From assembly GCF_016864375.1 (NCBI RefSeq), contig NZ_CP069354.1, forward strand, positions 3,073,501 to 3,137,500: DNA of 64,000 bases. Direction: 5' to 3'. This document shows positions 1 to 9,226 of the stretch, one piece after another. Numbering within the stretch: position 1 is the first letter of the stretch; each line of letters begins with the position of its first letter. The notes under the pieces were generated by a model, which saw only the letters and a program-made list of their open reading frames with translations, did not search any database and was not told the origin of the DNA. This stretch comes from Microvirga sp. VF16 (GTDB lineage Bacteria; Pseudomonadota; Alphaproteobacteria; Rhizobiales; Beijerinckiaceae). The position numbers and the translations under genes were made by a program.

Positions 1-562
1 CGTCATGGGTCAGGCGGTCGAATCGGATCGCATTCGGGTCTTTCTTCGGGTCCGCCGAGTAGACGCCGTCGACCTGGGTCGCCTTCAAGACCGCGTCGCA
101 CCGCAGCTCGGCGGCGCGAAGGACGGCAGCGGTATCGGTCGTGAAGAAGGGATTGCCGGTGCCACCGGCCAGAACCACCACCTGCCCCTTGTCGAGGTGG
201 TGCAGGGCCGGCTGACGGGCATAGGTTTCGCAGATCGTCGGCATGGAGACCGCCGACATGGTGCGGGCCGGGACGCCGGCGGCATTCAGAGCCGTCTCGA
301 TGGCGAGCGAATTCATCACTGTGCCGAGCATGCCCATGGAATCGGCCGTGGGACGGTCGATCCATCCGGCGGCGCTCATGCGGGCGCCACGGATGATGTT
401 GCCGCCACCGATGACGACGGCAATCTCGAATCCGGCGCGGGTAGCCTGGGCCAGATCCTCGGCCAGGGAGGATAGGATCTGAGTATCGAGCCAGTAGCCG
501 TCGGGAGCCATCAAGGCCTCACCCGAGAGCTTCACCAGGATGCGCCGGAACGTTGCCATCAT
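1..562 (-). CDS. pyrH: UMP kinase (uridylate kinase), 3' part outside the window
   Basis: Catalyses UMP + ATP to UDP + ADP, the first committed kinase step of pyrimidine nucleotide synthesis, in the cytoplasm. About 187 N-terminal residues of a roughly 240-residue protein are visible; the rest lies left of base 1. The start reads MMATFRRILVKLSGEAL, with the amino-acid-kinase nucleotide motif KLSGEAL and then VIGGGNIIRG. Two adjacent ATG codons (562 or 559) are possible, with an AAAGG ribosome site upstream. It follows tsf after a perfect terminator hairpin, the usual rpsB-tsf-pyrH order of Alphaproteobacteria. No frameshift is seen. Confidence 0.96.
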   Translation of the reverse strand, partial: MMATFRRILVKLSGEALMAPDGYWLDTQILSSLAEDLAQATRAGFEIAVVIGGGNIIRGARMSAAGWIDRPTADSMGMLGTVMNSLAIETALNAAGVPARTMSAVSMPTICETYARQPALHHLDKGQVVVLAGGTGNPFFTTDTAAVLRAAELRCDAVLKATQVDGVYSADPKKDPNAIRFDRLTHD

Positions 563-590
563 CAGACCTTTCTTTTCGAGACCTCTCATG

Positions 591-617
591 AAAACGGCGG
601 CTGAAGAGCCGCCGTTT
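591..617 (-). terminator. Intrinsic terminator after tsf
   Basis: Perfect 11-bp stem (592-602 with 607-617), loop GAAG, followed on the minus strand by TTTTC. It lies between the tsf stop and the pyrH start, so it should partly or fully separate rpsB-tsf from pyrH transcription. Confidence 0.85.
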
Positions 618-630
618 GCTTGGGTTCGAT

Positions 631-1560
631 TTAGGCCTTGAGACCGGCCTGGGCGGCCACTTCGGCCGCGAAGTCCGGAGCCTCTTCCTTCTCGATGCCC
701 TCACCGAGAGCATAGCGGACGAAGGCCTTGAGGGTGACCGGCTTGCCGGCCTTGGACTCGGCCTCCTTGAGAACCTGGGTCACGGTCTTCGAAGGGTCGT
801 GCACGAAAGGCTGCTCCAGGAGGGTGACCTCCTTGAAGTAGCTCTTCAGACCGCTCTCGATGATCTTCTGCATGACATGATCCGGCTTGCCGGCATTCTT
901 GTCGCGCAGGATGGCGCTCTCGCGCTCGATCGTGGCAGCGTCGACGCCGGAGGCGTCAAGCGCAACCGGGCTGGTCGCGGCCACATGCATGGCGATCTGG
1001 CGGCCGAGCGTGCCGAGAACGGTCACGTCGCCCTCGGACTCAAGCGCCACCAGGACGCCGATCTTGCCAAGGCCTTCGGTGACCGCGTTGTGGACGTAAG
1101 AAGCAATCACGCCCTTGGACACTTCCAGCTTGGCGATGCGGCGCAGGGTCATGTTCTCGCCGATAGTGGCGATCAGCTCCTGCAGGCGGTCCTTCACGGT
1201 CGTCTGCGAACCGGGGAAGTGAGCGGCTTCGAGCGACTCGACGGTGCCGTTGCCCATCAGGCCGATCTTGGCGGCTTCGCGCACGAAAGCCTGGAACTGG
1301 TCGTTACGGGCGACGAAGTCCGTCTCGGAATTGACCTCGAGGATCGTGGCAGTGTGACCGGAGGACTCGACGGCCACGAGGCCCTCGGCCGCCACACGGC
1401 CAGCCTTCTTGGCAGCCTTCGACAGGCCCTTCTTGCGCAGCCAGTCGATCGCGGCCTCCATGTCGCCGTTGGTCTCGGCGAGAGCGGCCTTGCAGTCCAT
1501 CATGCCAGCGCTGGTCGTCTCGCGCAGCTCTTTCACCATCGCAGCGGTAATGTTCGCCAT
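631..1560 (-). CDS. tsf: Translation elongation factor Ts
   Basis: Guanine-nucleotide exchange factor that recycles EF-Tu-GDP to EF-Tu-GTP in the cytoplasm. It is 309 residues from the ATG at 1560. That start is chosen over an upstream in-frame one because [12 protein letters not shown] is the family N-terminus and GAAAGGA precedes it. An N-terminal UBA-like helical domain (about residues 1-50) is followed by the signature TDFVARN at about 80-86. Length is normal for the alphaproteobacterial family. It lies about 105 bp downstream of rpsB with a hairpin in the gap and is probably co-transcribed with it. Confidence 0.98.
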   Translation of the reverse strand: MANITAAMVKELRETTSAGMMDCKAALAETNGDMEAAIDWLRKKGLSKAAKKAGRVAAEGLVAVESSGHTATILEVNSETDFVARNDQFQAFVREAAKIGLMGNGTVESLEAAHFPGSQTTVKDRLQELIATIGENMTLRRIAKLEVSKGVIASYVHNAVTEGLGKIGVLVALESEGDVTVLGTLGRQIAMHVAATSPVALDASGVDAATIERESAILRDKNAGKPDHVMQKIIESGLKSYFKEVTLLEQPFVHDPSKTVTQVLKEAESKAGKPVTLKAFVRYALGEGIEKEEAPDFAAEVAAQAGLKA

Positions 1561-1592
1561 GGCTTTTCCTTTCAAAGGTTCACGCATAGAGG

Positions 1593-1621
1593 GAGCCCGG
1601 CGCTCGTGGAACGCCGGGCTC
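1593..1621 (-). other. GC-rich hairpin between rpsB and tsf
   Basis: Perfect 10-bp stem (1593-1602 with 1612-1621) and 9-nt loop. There is no U-run after it on the minus strand, so it looks more like an RNA processing, stability or attenuation element than a full terminator. Confidence 0.6.
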
Positions 1622-1665
1622 GATCATTCGTTCAAGCGGCGCTGCATGTTGCGGCGCCGTAAGGC

Positions 1666-2688
1666 TTACGCAGCAGCGGCTTCGATCATCGAGCGGGCCT
1701 GGTTGATCCAGCCATCACGCTCGAGACGGCCGTTCAGCTTCAGATCCTTGTCGAGCTGGGCGGTATCGCCCGGCTGCATGGCGGCAAGCTGCCAGTAGTG
1801 GAAGATGCCAGCCTCGTTGAGCTTCTTCTCGAGCTGCGGGCCAACGCCGTTCAGCTTGGTCAGATCGTCCGGGGCGCCGCGGGGAGCAGCCAGACGCTCG
1901 AACTGCTCGCCTTCATAGGCTGCGGTTGCCGTCTCAGCGGCCGGGAGCTCTTCGGCCATCGGGTTCTCGGACGCGCCGATATCGATACCCATGTCGCCGG
2001 CACCACGGGAGATGCCGTCGAGGGCAGCACGGGCAACCAGATCGCAGTAGAGCGAGATCGCGCGGCCGGCGTCGTCATTGGCCGGAACCGGGAAGGTAAT
2101 GCCGTCCGGATCGCAGTTCGTGTCGACGATGGCAGCCACCGGGATACCGAGGCGCTTGGCCTCCTGAATCGCCAGCTGCTCCTTGTTGGTGTCGATGATG
2201 AAGATCAGGTCGGGCGTACCGCCCATATCCTTGATGCCGCCAAGAGCGCGCTCGAGCTTCTCCTTCTCACGGGCAAGCATGAGACGCTCTTTCTTCGTGA
2301 GGCCCTGGCCGCCGCCGGCGAGAATCTCGTCGACCTTGCGCAGGCGCGCGATGGAGCCGGAGATCGTCTTCCAGTTAGTCAGCATGCCGCCGAGCCAGCG
2401 GGAGTTCACATAGTACTGAGCCGAACGCTTGGCCGCATCGGCAACGGCATCGGAAGCCTGACGCTTGGTGCCGACGAAGAGCACGCGGCCGCCCTTGGCA
2501 ACCGTATCGCTGACGGCCTGAAGGGCGCGGTGCAGCATCGGAACCGTCTGGGCGAGATCGATGATGTGGATGTTGTTACGGGTGCCGAAGATGTACTGAC
2601 CCATCTTCGGGTTCCAACGGTGAGCCTGGTGGCCAAAGTGAGCGCCAGCCTCAAGCAGGCTGCGCATCGAAAAATCGGGAAGCGCCAT
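1666..2688 (-). CDS. rpsB: 30S ribosomal protein S2 with C-terminal helix-hairpin-helix extension
   Basis: Structural protein of the small ribosomal subunit. It has 340 residues; classical S2 (about 240 in E. coli) occupies roughly residues 1-230, with N-terminal family sequence [17 protein letters not shown]. After an acidic Ala/Glu-rich linker (about 231-270) comes a helix-hairpin-helix-like domain with [16 protein letters not shown] at about 279-294, running to the C-terminus. This tail is a nucleic-acid-binding type of fold seen in related Hyphomicrobiales S2 proteins (recall, not searched). GGAGAATAAACT precedes the ATG. First gene of the rpsB-tsf unit. Confidence 0.97.
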   Translation of the reverse strand: MALPDFSMRSLLEAGAHFGHQAHRWNPKMGQYIFGTRNNIHIIDLAQTVPMLHRALQAVSDTVAKGGRVLFVGTKRQASDAVADAAKRSAQYYVNSRWLGGMLTNWKTISGSIARLRKVDEILAGGGQGLTKKERLMLAREKEKLERALGGIKDMGGTPDLIFIIDTNKEQLAIQEAKRLGIPVAAIVDTNCDPDGITFPVPANDDAGRAISLYCDLVARAALDGISRGAGDMGIDIGASENPMAEELPAAETATAAYEGEQFERLAAPRGAPDDLTKLNGVGPQLEKKLNEAGIFHYWQLAAMQPGDTAQLDKDLKLNGRLERDGWINQARSMIEAAAA

Positions 2689-2720
2689 AGTTTATTCTCC
2701 GGTTAAGCCTCCGCGGAACA

Positions 2721-2768
2721 GTGGACCGGGTTAAGCCGGCCACCGGGATACCTCATGGGCTTATGAGG
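2721..2768 (-). promoter_or_regulatory. Hairpins in the rpsB leader
   Basis: The transcribed leader between promoter and rpsB contains two hairpins: 2751-2756 pairs with 2763-2768 (6 bp, 6-nt loop), and 2721-2743 folds as GTGG/CCGG arms with one bulge. E. coli S2 is known to autoregulate through its leader. Whether this leader binds S2 is inference. Confidence 0.4.
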
Positions 2769-2794
2769 TGGATTCCGCGTGTGGGATAGGCGCG

Positions 2795-2823
2795 CATATA
2801 GGGGTAAAGCCGCCGAAATGCAA
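2795..2823 (-). promoter_or_regulatory. Sigma-70-type promoter of rpsB-tsf
   Basis: On the minus strand TTGCAT (2818-2823), exactly 17 bases, then TATATG (2795-2800). Both hexamers are near consensus. It sits about 107 bases upstream of rpsB, just beyond the stop of the acetyltransferase gene. Confidence 0.75.
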
Positions 2824-2834
2824 GCTGAAGGATG

Positions 2835-3344
2835 TCAGCCCCGGGAAGAGGCCTCAATCGCCCTATCTGGCCGCGGAAACCGCTTGCAGAGAAAGAACCG
2901 GGCATGGCCCTGAGGTTTCTCCCCTTGCTTGTTCTCCAGCATCCCGAAGGTTTCATAGCCAAGCTTCTCATAGAAGCTCCTGGCGCGCTGGCTGGAGGTG
3001 TCGAGCCAGGCTCCATGACAGTCGCGGCTTATAGCCTCCTCCTCGGCCAATCGCATGATTCTGGCACCGAGCCCCTGGCTGCGGAGCTCTTCCGCAACCC
3101 AGAGAATCTTGATCAGCAGCCATCCATAAGACGTTCCGCCGATGAGCCCGCCGAGAATCGCGCCTTTCTGATCCCGCGCCAGAATCCCGCAAGGCGCATA
3201 GTCGCTTGCCGGGACGTTCTGCTTCAGGGAGGCGAGAAGGCGCATCTCGATCTCCTCCGAAAAAGCATCAGGGTCGGACTCGACCGCGATGCGGATATGA
3301 GAAAGCCTGTCGTCCATGAATTCCCTGACGAGCGACCGATTCAC
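2835..3344 (-). CDS. GNAT family N-acetyltransferase
   Basis: Probable acetyl-CoA-dependent N-acetyltransferase of unknown substrate. It has 169 residues from a GTG at 3344, or 160 from an ATG at 3317 that has a better ribosome site (AGGGA). The acetyl-CoA pyrophosphate loop appears as LRSQGLGARIM, followed by a helix, and the C-terminal RARSFYEKLGYE is the usual GNAT beta6/beta7 region. It lies between dnaE and rpsB on the same strand, 28 bp after dnaE. Specificity cannot be told from sequence; acylation of protein, amino acid or drug are all open. Confidence 0.85.
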   Translation of the reverse strand: MNRSLVREFMDDRLSHIRIAVESDPDAFSEEIEMRLLASLKQNVPASDYAPCGILARDQKGAILGGLIGGTSYGWLLIKILWVAEELRSQGLGARIMRLAEEEAISRDCHGAWLDTSSQRARSFYEKLGYETFGMLENKQGEKPQGHARFFLCKRFPRPDRAIEASSRG

Positions 3345-3372
3345 ATTGCCAGCATAAACCGTTCTGACCGGC

Positions 3373-6300
3373 TCAGTTCATGTGAACATCCACCACACCC
3401 GGCACGGCGCGGAGCGCTCCGGCAATCTGGGGCGTCGTCATATACTTGTCACGCAGCTTGATCTCGACCTCCCGGTCTCCGTCGTCGAGGATGAGAACGA
3501 GGGACACCTCCCCCTCACCTCGCGTTTTCAGCCGCTCGTAGACGCTGGAGATCGGACGCTCGTCGCGCAGGAAGATGCGCATGCTCTTCTGGTGCTTGGC
3601 GAGCGCCTCATCCAACGGCTCCGCCAAGCCGATGCGCGCCCTTACCTCCTCGCCTTCGAGACCGGCTTGCAGCATGAGGACGACAGCCGTGCCGGGCTCC
3701 AACACGTCGCGCAGGCGTACGAGGCCTTCGGAGAAGATGATCGCTTCGAACTGCCCGGTCTGATCCGACAGGGTCAGGATACCCATCTTGTTGCCGGTCT
3801 TGGTGCGGCGCTCCTGCCGGTCGAGAATCGTAGCCGCGACCCGTCCCACAGAATTGCCGGCCTTCACCGAACGGCAGAACTCCATCCACGTCTGCACCCG
3901 CAGCTTTTTCAGAAGGTCGCCGTATTCATCGAGCGGATGTCCGGAGAGGAAGAAACCGACCGCATCGTATTCCCGCTGCAGCCTCTCAGCGGCCGGCCAA
4001 GGCTCGTAAGGCCCGATGCGCAGCTGCACATCGGCTGACGCGACCCCGCCGAACATATCCATCATGCCACCATTGGCGGCTTCATGGGACTGCTGTGCCA
4101 GACTCATCATGGCGTCGATGGACGCGCAGGCCTTAGCCCGATCCGGCTCCAGCTCATCGAAGGCACCGGCCGCGATCAGGTTCTCCAGCGTGCGCTTGTT
4201 GAGCATGCGCGGATTGATGCGTCGGGCGAAGTCGGCAAGATCCTTGAACGGTTCCTCGCCTCGTGCTTCGACCACGCTCTCGACTGCCTGACGCCCGACA
4301 CCTTTGACGGCAGCAAGCGCGTAGAGAATCTGGCCCTTGCCTTCCGCGTCGTACTGCACGTCGAAGACCACGCCCGAGCGGTTGATCGACGGCGGGATGA
4401 CCTTGAAACCAAGGCGCTGCGCCTCTCGGCGGAATTCGGCGAGTTTGTCGGTGTTGTCGAGATCGAGCGTCATGGACGCTGCCAGGAACTCGACCGGGTA
4501 ATTGGCCTTGCAATAGGCCGTCTGGAACGCCACCAGCGCATAGGCTGCCGCGTGGCTCTTGTTGAAGCCGTAATCGGCGAACTTGGCGAGCAGGTCGAAG
4601 ATCTCGTTCGCCTTCGCCTTGTCGAGGCCGCCCTCTTTCGCACCGGAGACGAAGCGCTCACGCTGCGCATCCATCTCGGCCTTGATCTTCTTACCCATGG
4701 CACGACGCAGAAGGTCGGCGTCACCGAGCGAGTAGCCGGAGAGGACCTTCGCCACCTCCATCACCTGCTCCTGGTAGACGATGATGCCGAAGGTCTCGCG
4801 CAGGATCGGCTCCAGCTTGTCGTGGGGATACCAATCCTTCTTGTTGTGCTCGTCCTTGCCGAGCTTGCGCGCGCAATAGACCGGGATATTCGCCATCGGG
4901 CCCGGGCGATAGAGCGCCACGAGAGCGATGATATCCTCGAAACGGTCGGTCTCCATCTCGACGAGCGCCTTGCGCATGCCCGCTGATTCCACCTGGAACA
5001 CACCCACCGTCTCGCCACGCCGGAGCATTTCGTAGGTCTTGCGATCATCGAGCGGCAGCGCCGAGAGATCGACCTCGATGCCTTTGCGCCGGATGAGATC
5101 GACCGCGGTGCGCAGGACCGTGAGCGTCTTGAGGCCAAGGAAGTCGAACTTCACGAGACCCGCCTGCTCGACCCATTTCATGTTGAACTGGGTCACGCGC
5201 ATGCCGGTCTTCGGGTCTCGATAGAGCGGGACCAGTTCCTGCAGCGGTCGGTCGCCGATCACCACGCCGGCGGCATGGGTCGAGGCATGCCGGTGGAGGC
5301 CTTCCAGCTTCTGCGCAATATCGAGCATGCGCTTGACGACCGGCTCCTCATCGATGGCCGCCTGCAATTTCGGCTCGCCTTCGATGGCCTGCGCGAGAGT
5401 CACCGGATTGGCCGGGTTCTGCGGCACGAGCTTGGTCAGCTTGTCCACCTGACCATACGGCATTTCGAGCACACGGCCGACGTCGCGCATCACGCCGCGG
5501 GCGAGCAGCGTACCGAAGGTGATGATCTGCGCGACCTGCTCCTCGCCGTAGCGCTGCTGCACGTAATCGATGACTCGCTCGCGCCCCTCGACGCAGAAGT
5601 CGATATCGAAGTCCGGCATCGAGACACGTTCCGGATTGAGGAAGCGCTCGAAGAGCAAAGCGAACCGCAGCGGATCGAGATCGGTGATGGTAAGCGCATA
5701 GGCCACGAGCGAGCCTGCACCTGAGCCACGGCCCGGTCCGACCGGGATATTGTGATCCTTCGCCCATTTGATGAAGTCGGCCACGATCAGGAAGTAGCCA
5801 GGAAATTTCATCTTGCGGATAATGCCGACCTCGAAGGCGAGACGGTCGCGGTAATCCTGCTCGGTCAGGCCCGGCGCGGGTCCGTGCGCCGCGAGACGCT
5901 TCTCAAGCCCCTCCTCCGCCTGCCGTTTCAGCTCCTCGCCCTCATCCAGAGAGGCGGCATCGGGGCCGGTGCCGAAACTCGGCAGGATGGGCTTGCGGGT
6001 CCTGACGCGCGTAGCGCAGCGCATGGCGATCTCGACGCTCGCCTGCAGCGCGTCCGGCAGATCCGCGAACAGCTCCATCATCTGCCGACGCGTCTTGAAA
6101 TGGTGCTCCGGCGAGAGGCGACGCCGATCCGGGTTCGAGACGATCTGTCCTTCCGCGATGGCGAGCAGAGCGTCGTGCGCCTCGTAATCCTTCCCTGCCG
6201 AGAAGAACGGCTCGTTTGCTGCGACGATGGGCAGGCCGTTGCGGTCGGCCAATGCTAGCAGGTCGTTCTCGATCAGACGCTCGTCTTCCAGCCCATGACG

Positions 6301-6846
6301 CTGGAGCTCTACATAGAGTTGATGGCCGAAGGCGTTTTTCAAAATGTCGAGCCGCGCCTGCGCCAGATCCTGACGTGCGCCGTTGCGCAGGGCGCTATCG
6401 AGCGGGCCCGAGAAGCCGCCGGTCAGGGCGATCAAGCCCTCGCTATGGGCTGCCAGCGCAGGCGCCATGACGCGCGGGTCCTCACCCAACGGCACGCCGA
6501 AATAGGCGTGGCTCACGAGGCGCATGAGGTTGCGGTAGCCCTCCTCATTCTGCGCGAGCAGCACGATATTGGACGGCTGCGGCATCACGCGGGCGACCGG
6601 ATCCGGTTCCTCGAAGCAGACGGAAAGCTGGACGCCTGCAATGGGCTGGATGCCCGAGCCCGCGAGCTTCTCGGAGAATTCGAGGGCGCCGAAGAGATTG
6701 TTGGTGTCGGTGAGCGCAAGCGCTGGCTGCTTATCGGCGGCGGCGAGTTTAGCCAGCTGCGCGACCTTCAATGCCCCCTCGAGCAACGAGTACGAGGAAT
6801 GGACATGCAGATGGACGAAACCGATATCCTGAAGAATGCGCGCCAT
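3373..6846 (-). CDS. dnaE: DNA polymerase III subunit alpha
   Basis: Replicative DNA polymerase catalytic subunit, acting in the holoenzyme at the fork. It has 1157 residues, normal for DnaE1. The N-terminal PHP domain starts with HLHVHSSYSLLEGA (about residues 12-25). The polymerase active site carries PDFDIDF at 411-417 (catalytic Asp cluster), with the third acidic motif in VKFDFLGLKTL. GPGRGSGAGSLVAYAL at about 370-385 is the conserved palm region. An OB-fold near the C-terminus is indicated by VAATILDRQERRTKTGNKMG. No inteins or frameshifts. The ribosome site before 6846 is weak. Confidence 0.98.
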   Translation of the reverse strand: MARILQDIGFVHLHVHSSYSLLEGALKVAQLAKLAAADKQPALALTDTNNLFGALEFSEKLAGSGIQPIAGVQLSVCFEEPDPVARVMPQPSNIVLLAQNEEGYRNLMRLVSHAYFGVPLGEDPRVMAPALAAHSEGLIALTGGFSGPLDSALRNGARQDLAQARLDILKNAFGHQLYVELQRHGLEDERLIENDLLALADRNGLPIVAANEPFFSAGKDYEAHDALLAIAEGQIVSNPDRRRLSPEHHFKTRRQMMELFADLPDALQASVEIAMRCATRVRTRKPILPSFGTGPDAASLDEGEELKRQAEEGLEKRLAAHGPAPGLTEQDYRDRLAFEVGIIRKMKFPGYFLIVADFIKWAKDHNIPVGPGRGSGAGSLVAYALTITDLDPLRFALLFERFLNPERVSMPDFDIDFCVEGRERVIDYVQQRYGEEQVAQIITFGTLLARGVMRDVGRVLEMPYGQVDKLTKLVPQNPANPVTLAQAIEGEPKLQAAIDEEPVVKRMLDIAQKLEGLHRHASTHAAGVVIGDRPLQELVPLYRDPKTGMRVTQFNMKWVEQAGLVKFDFLGLKTLTVLRTAVDLIRRKGIEVDLSALPLDDRKTYEMLRRGETVGVFQVESAGMRKALVEMETDRFEDIIALVALYRPGPMANIPVYCARKLGKDEHNKKDWYPHDKLEPILRETFGIIVYQEQVMEVAKVLSGYSLGDADLLRRAMGKKIKAEMDAQRERFVSGAKEGGLDKAKANEIFDLLAKFADYGFNKSHAAAYALVAFQTAYCKANYPVEFLAASMTLDLDNTDKLAEFRREAQRLGFKVIPPSINRSGVVFDVQYDAEGKGQILYALAAVKGVGRQAVESVVEARGEEPFKDLADFARRINPRMLNKRTLENLIAAGAFDELEPDRAKACASIDAMMSLAQQSHEAANGGMMDMFGGVASADVQLRIGPYEPWPAAERLQREYDAVGFFLSGHPLDEYGDLLKKLRVQTWMEFCRSVKAGNSVGRVAATILDRQERRTKTGNKMGILTLSDQTGQFEAIIFSEGLVRLRDVLEPGTAVVLMLQAGLEGEEVRARIGLAEPLDEALAKHQKSMRIFLRDERPISSVYERLKTRGEGEVSLVLILDDGDREVEIKLRDKYMTTPQIAGALRAVPGVVDVHMN

Positions 6847-6964
6847 AAAACTCTACTCATCGAATGGCGCGCATAGTGCCACGATTCTTTTCTAACGAAG
6901 CCTAACCTCCGGCCTCAAGGATTATGTTCCTGTGAATCGCGGTGGGTAATTGTGGATCCCGGTA

Positions 6965-7066
6965 TCAAGCGATGGGAGAAAGTACCAGAGCCCAGATTGC
7001 CACGGCCGAGCCGAACATGGCGAGAGAAGCGATTTCGGCGGTGGTCTCAAGGATGAAGCGAAGCAT
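6965..7066 (-). CDS. 33-residue hydrophobic peptide
   Basis: A short reading frame from ATG 7066 to TGA 6965, preceded by GGAG eight bases upstream of the ATG. The peptide begins MLRFILETTAEIAS and continues as one hydrophobic helix (about residues 12-33, ending in WALVLSPIA), so a single membrane-spanning segment is likely. I have an impression of similar tiny MLRF/MLR..E..AE.ASL proteins in Hyphomicrobiales genomes, but I cannot search. It stands alone between dnaE and lolD. A longer overlapping frame at 6922-7161 has no comparable ribosome site or sensible composition. Function unknown. Confidence 0.6.
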   Translation of the reverse strand: MLRFILETTAEIASLAMFGSAVAIWALVLSPIA

Positions 7067-7167
7067 GGTTTGATCTCCGTGTTCCCAATATGTTCATCTT
7101 TGTTCATTGGATGTTCTGTGTAAAGCATGTGCAGAGCCTGGGCTTCGGACGGAGTCAACAATTCGTT

Positions 7168-7208
7168 AAGATGCGAGGATACGCATCTTCGTTGGCGCCT
7201 GAGGCGCC
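7168..7208 (-). terminator. Paired hairpins downstream of lolD
   Basis: Two adjacent stems follow the lolD stop: GGCGCC (7194-7199 with 7203-7208, 3-nt loop) and an 8-bp stem (7168-7175 with 7182-7189, 6-nt loop). No long U-run follows on the minus strand. They are the probable 3' end or stabiliser of the proS-lolC-lolD message. Confidence 0.5.
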
Positions 7209-7232
7209 CTTTCTATTTCGTTTTGGGAAGTC

Positions 7233-7928
7233 TTAAGGCAGCTGGACGATCAAGCCATCGCGGATCGTGACGCGCCGGTCCATGCGGGCGGCGAGATCCA
7301 GATTATGCGTGGCGATGAGGGCTGCAAGCTTCGATGCGCGAACGATGGCGACGAGCGTCTGGAAGACGCGGTCTGCCGTATTGGGATCGAGGTTGCCGGT
7401 CGGTTCATCCGCCAGAAGCAGGCGTGGGGCGTTGGCGACGGCGCGGGCGATGGCGACCCGCTGCTGCTCGCCGCCGGACAGTTCGCCAGGGCGGTGATCG
7501 AGGCGCTTGCCGAGACCTAGGAACGTCAGAAGCTGCGTCCCACGATCCTGGGCTTCCGTCTTGGACAGGCCGCGGATGAGCTGCGGGATCACCACGTTCT
7601 CAAGCGCCGAAAACTCTGGCAGCAGATGATGGAATTGGTAGACGAAGCCGAGCTCCTCGCGCCGGATGCGGGTGCGCTCGTGGTCGTTCATCGCGGCCGT
7701 CGGTTTCGACCCGACGAAGACCTCGCCGCCATCGGGCTTTTCGAGCAGACCCGCCAGATGAAGCAGCGTCGACTTGCCTGTGCCGGAGGGCGCGATCAAC
7801 GCCACGATCTCGCCAGGCCAGATCGCCAGATCGGCGCCGCGCAGCACTTCCAGAAAGCTGTCTCCTTGCGGATAACGGCGCTCGACTTTGGAGAGATTCA
7901 GGGCGGGTTGGGACTGGGTTGCCGACAT
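7233..7928 (-). CDS. lolD: Lipoprotein-releasing ABC transporter ATP-binding protein LolD
   Basis: ATPase that powers release of outer-membrane lipoproteins from the inner membrane to LolA. It has 231 residues. Walker A reads APSGTGKST at about 46-54 (first Gly replaced by Ala, a variant I recall from related LolD proteins). The ABC signature LSGGEQQ is at about 150-156, and Walker B LLLADEP at about 170-176 is followed by TGNLD. The ATG lies 2 bases after the lolC stop, so the two are translationally coupled and form one complex. Confidence 0.96.
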   Translation of the reverse strand: MSATQSQPALNLSKVERRYPQGDSFLEVLRGADLAIWPGEIVALIAPSGTGKSTLLHLAGLLEKPDGGEVFVGSKPTAAMNDHERTRIRREELGFVYQFHHLLPEFSALENVVIPQLIRGLSKTEAQDRGTQLLTFLGLGKRLDHRPGELSGGEQQRVAIARAVANAPRLLLADEPTGNLDPNTADRVFQTLVAIVRASKLAALIATHNLDLAARMDRRVTIRDGLIVQLP

Positions 7929-7930
7929 AC

Positions 7931-9220
7931 TTATCCGTAACGCAACGCTTCGACCGGATCGAGCTTCGCGGCCCGCCAGGAGGGATAGAGGGTCGCCAGC
8001 AGCGACAGCACCATCGCCATGATGAGGATGGTCGCCACCTCGGTCGGATTCACCTTGGCCGGCAGGCGGCTCAGGAAGTAGAGTTCCGCCGGGAAGAGAT
8101 TGGTGTTCGTGAGCCGCGAGATGACATCACGGATGGTCTCGACATTGAGCGCGAGCAGCAGCCCGAGGCCGAAGCCCGCGATCGTGCCGACAATGCCGAT
8201 CGACGCACCCGTGATCAGGAAGACGCGCATGACAGCGCCGCGCGTCGCGCCCATGGTGCGCAGGATCGCAATGTCCTCAGACTTGTCCTTCACGAGCATG
8301 ATGAGGCCGGAGATGATGTTGAGTGCCGCCACCAGCACGATCAGCGTGAGGATGAGGAACATCACGTTCCGCTCGACTTCGAGCGCCCCGAAGAAGGTGC
8401 GATTACGCTGGCGCCAGTCGGTCATCAGGATCGGGCGACCTGCCGCCTCCTCGATGGCCGCGCGCGCCTGATCCACCCGGTCAGCGTTGTCGAGATAGAC
8501 TTCGATAAGCTGCACATCGTTCTGGCGGTTGAAATAGTTCTGCGCTTCCGTCAGCGGCATGAAGACGAACGTGGAATCGAACTCCGACATGCCGATCTCG
8601 AAGATCGCCTTGACCGGATAGCCTTTGACCCGCGGAGCCGTACCGAAGGGAGTGGACGCGCCGCGCGGCGTGATGAGCGTGAAGGTGTCGCCGGCCTGCA
8701 GCGAGAGCGCATCGGCCAGGCGGCGCCCGATGGCGACCCCCTCGCCGCTATCGAAATCGTCCAGGCTACCCTGACGCAGGTTGCCGGCAATGTGATCGAT
8801 CTTGCGCAGATCCTCCGGGCGGATGCCACGGACGAGGACACCGCTGCCGTTGTATTGCGAGGAGCCGAACGCCTGTCCCTCCACGAGCGGAATGGCGCGC
8901 TTGACACCCGGTACCGCCGCGATGCGCGCCGCGACCTCTGGGTAATCGGTGAGCGGGCTTTCCAGCGGCGCTACGAAGATATGGCCGTTGATGCCCACGA
9001 TCTTGTCGAGCAGCTCCTTGCGGAAGCCATTCATGACCGAGAGCACCACGATCAATGTGGCGACGCCGAGCATGATGCCGAGGAACGAGAAGCCAGCAAT
9101 AACCGAGACGAAACCTTCCCGCCGCCGCGTGCGCAGGTACCGCCCGGCGAGCATCCACTCGAAGAGCGAGAAGGGTTTCGTTCCAGCCGGTGCCGTCTTG
9201 GCTTCTCTGTTCTTGGCCAT
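7931..9220 (-). CDS. lolC: Lipoprotein-releasing ABC transporter permease (LolC/LolE family)
   Basis: Inner-membrane permease partner of LolD. It has 429 residues with the typical layout: one transmembrane helix near residues 40-65 ([20 protein letters not shown]), a large periplasmic domain to about 280, then three more helices in the C-terminal third (for example [19 protein letters not shown]). Only one permease gene is present here rather than separate lolC and lolE, so a homodimer (LolF-like arrangement) is likely by inference. It starts 6 bases after the proS stop and is in one operon with proS and lolD. Confidence 0.95.
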   Translation of the reverse strand: MAKNREAKTAPAGTKPFSLFEWMLAGRYLRTRRREGFVSVIAGFSFLGIMLGVATLIVVLSVMNGFRKELLDKIVGINGHIFVAPLESPLTDYPEVAARIAAVPGVKRAIPLVEGQAFGSSQYNGSGVLVRGIRPEDLRKIDHIAGNLRQGSLDDFDSGEGVAIGRRLADALSLQAGDTFTLITPRGASTPFGTAPRVKGYPVKAIFEIGMSEFDSTFVFMPLTEAQNYFNRQNDVQLIEVYLDNADRVDQARAAIEEAAGRPILMTDWRQRNRTFFGALEVERNVMFLILTLIVLVAALNIISGLIMLVKDKSEDIAILRTMGATRGAVMRVFLITGASIGIVGTIAGFGLGLLLALNVETIRDVISRLTNTNLFPAELYFLSRLPAKVNPTEVATILIMAMVLSLLATLYPSWRAAKLDPVEALRYG

Positions 9221-9226
9221 GACAGC

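Noticed and set aside
6922..7161. 79-residue open frame overlapping the short peptide gene
   Set aside because: No ribosome site, odd composition, and the overlapping 33-codon frame has a proper Shine-Dalgarno site.
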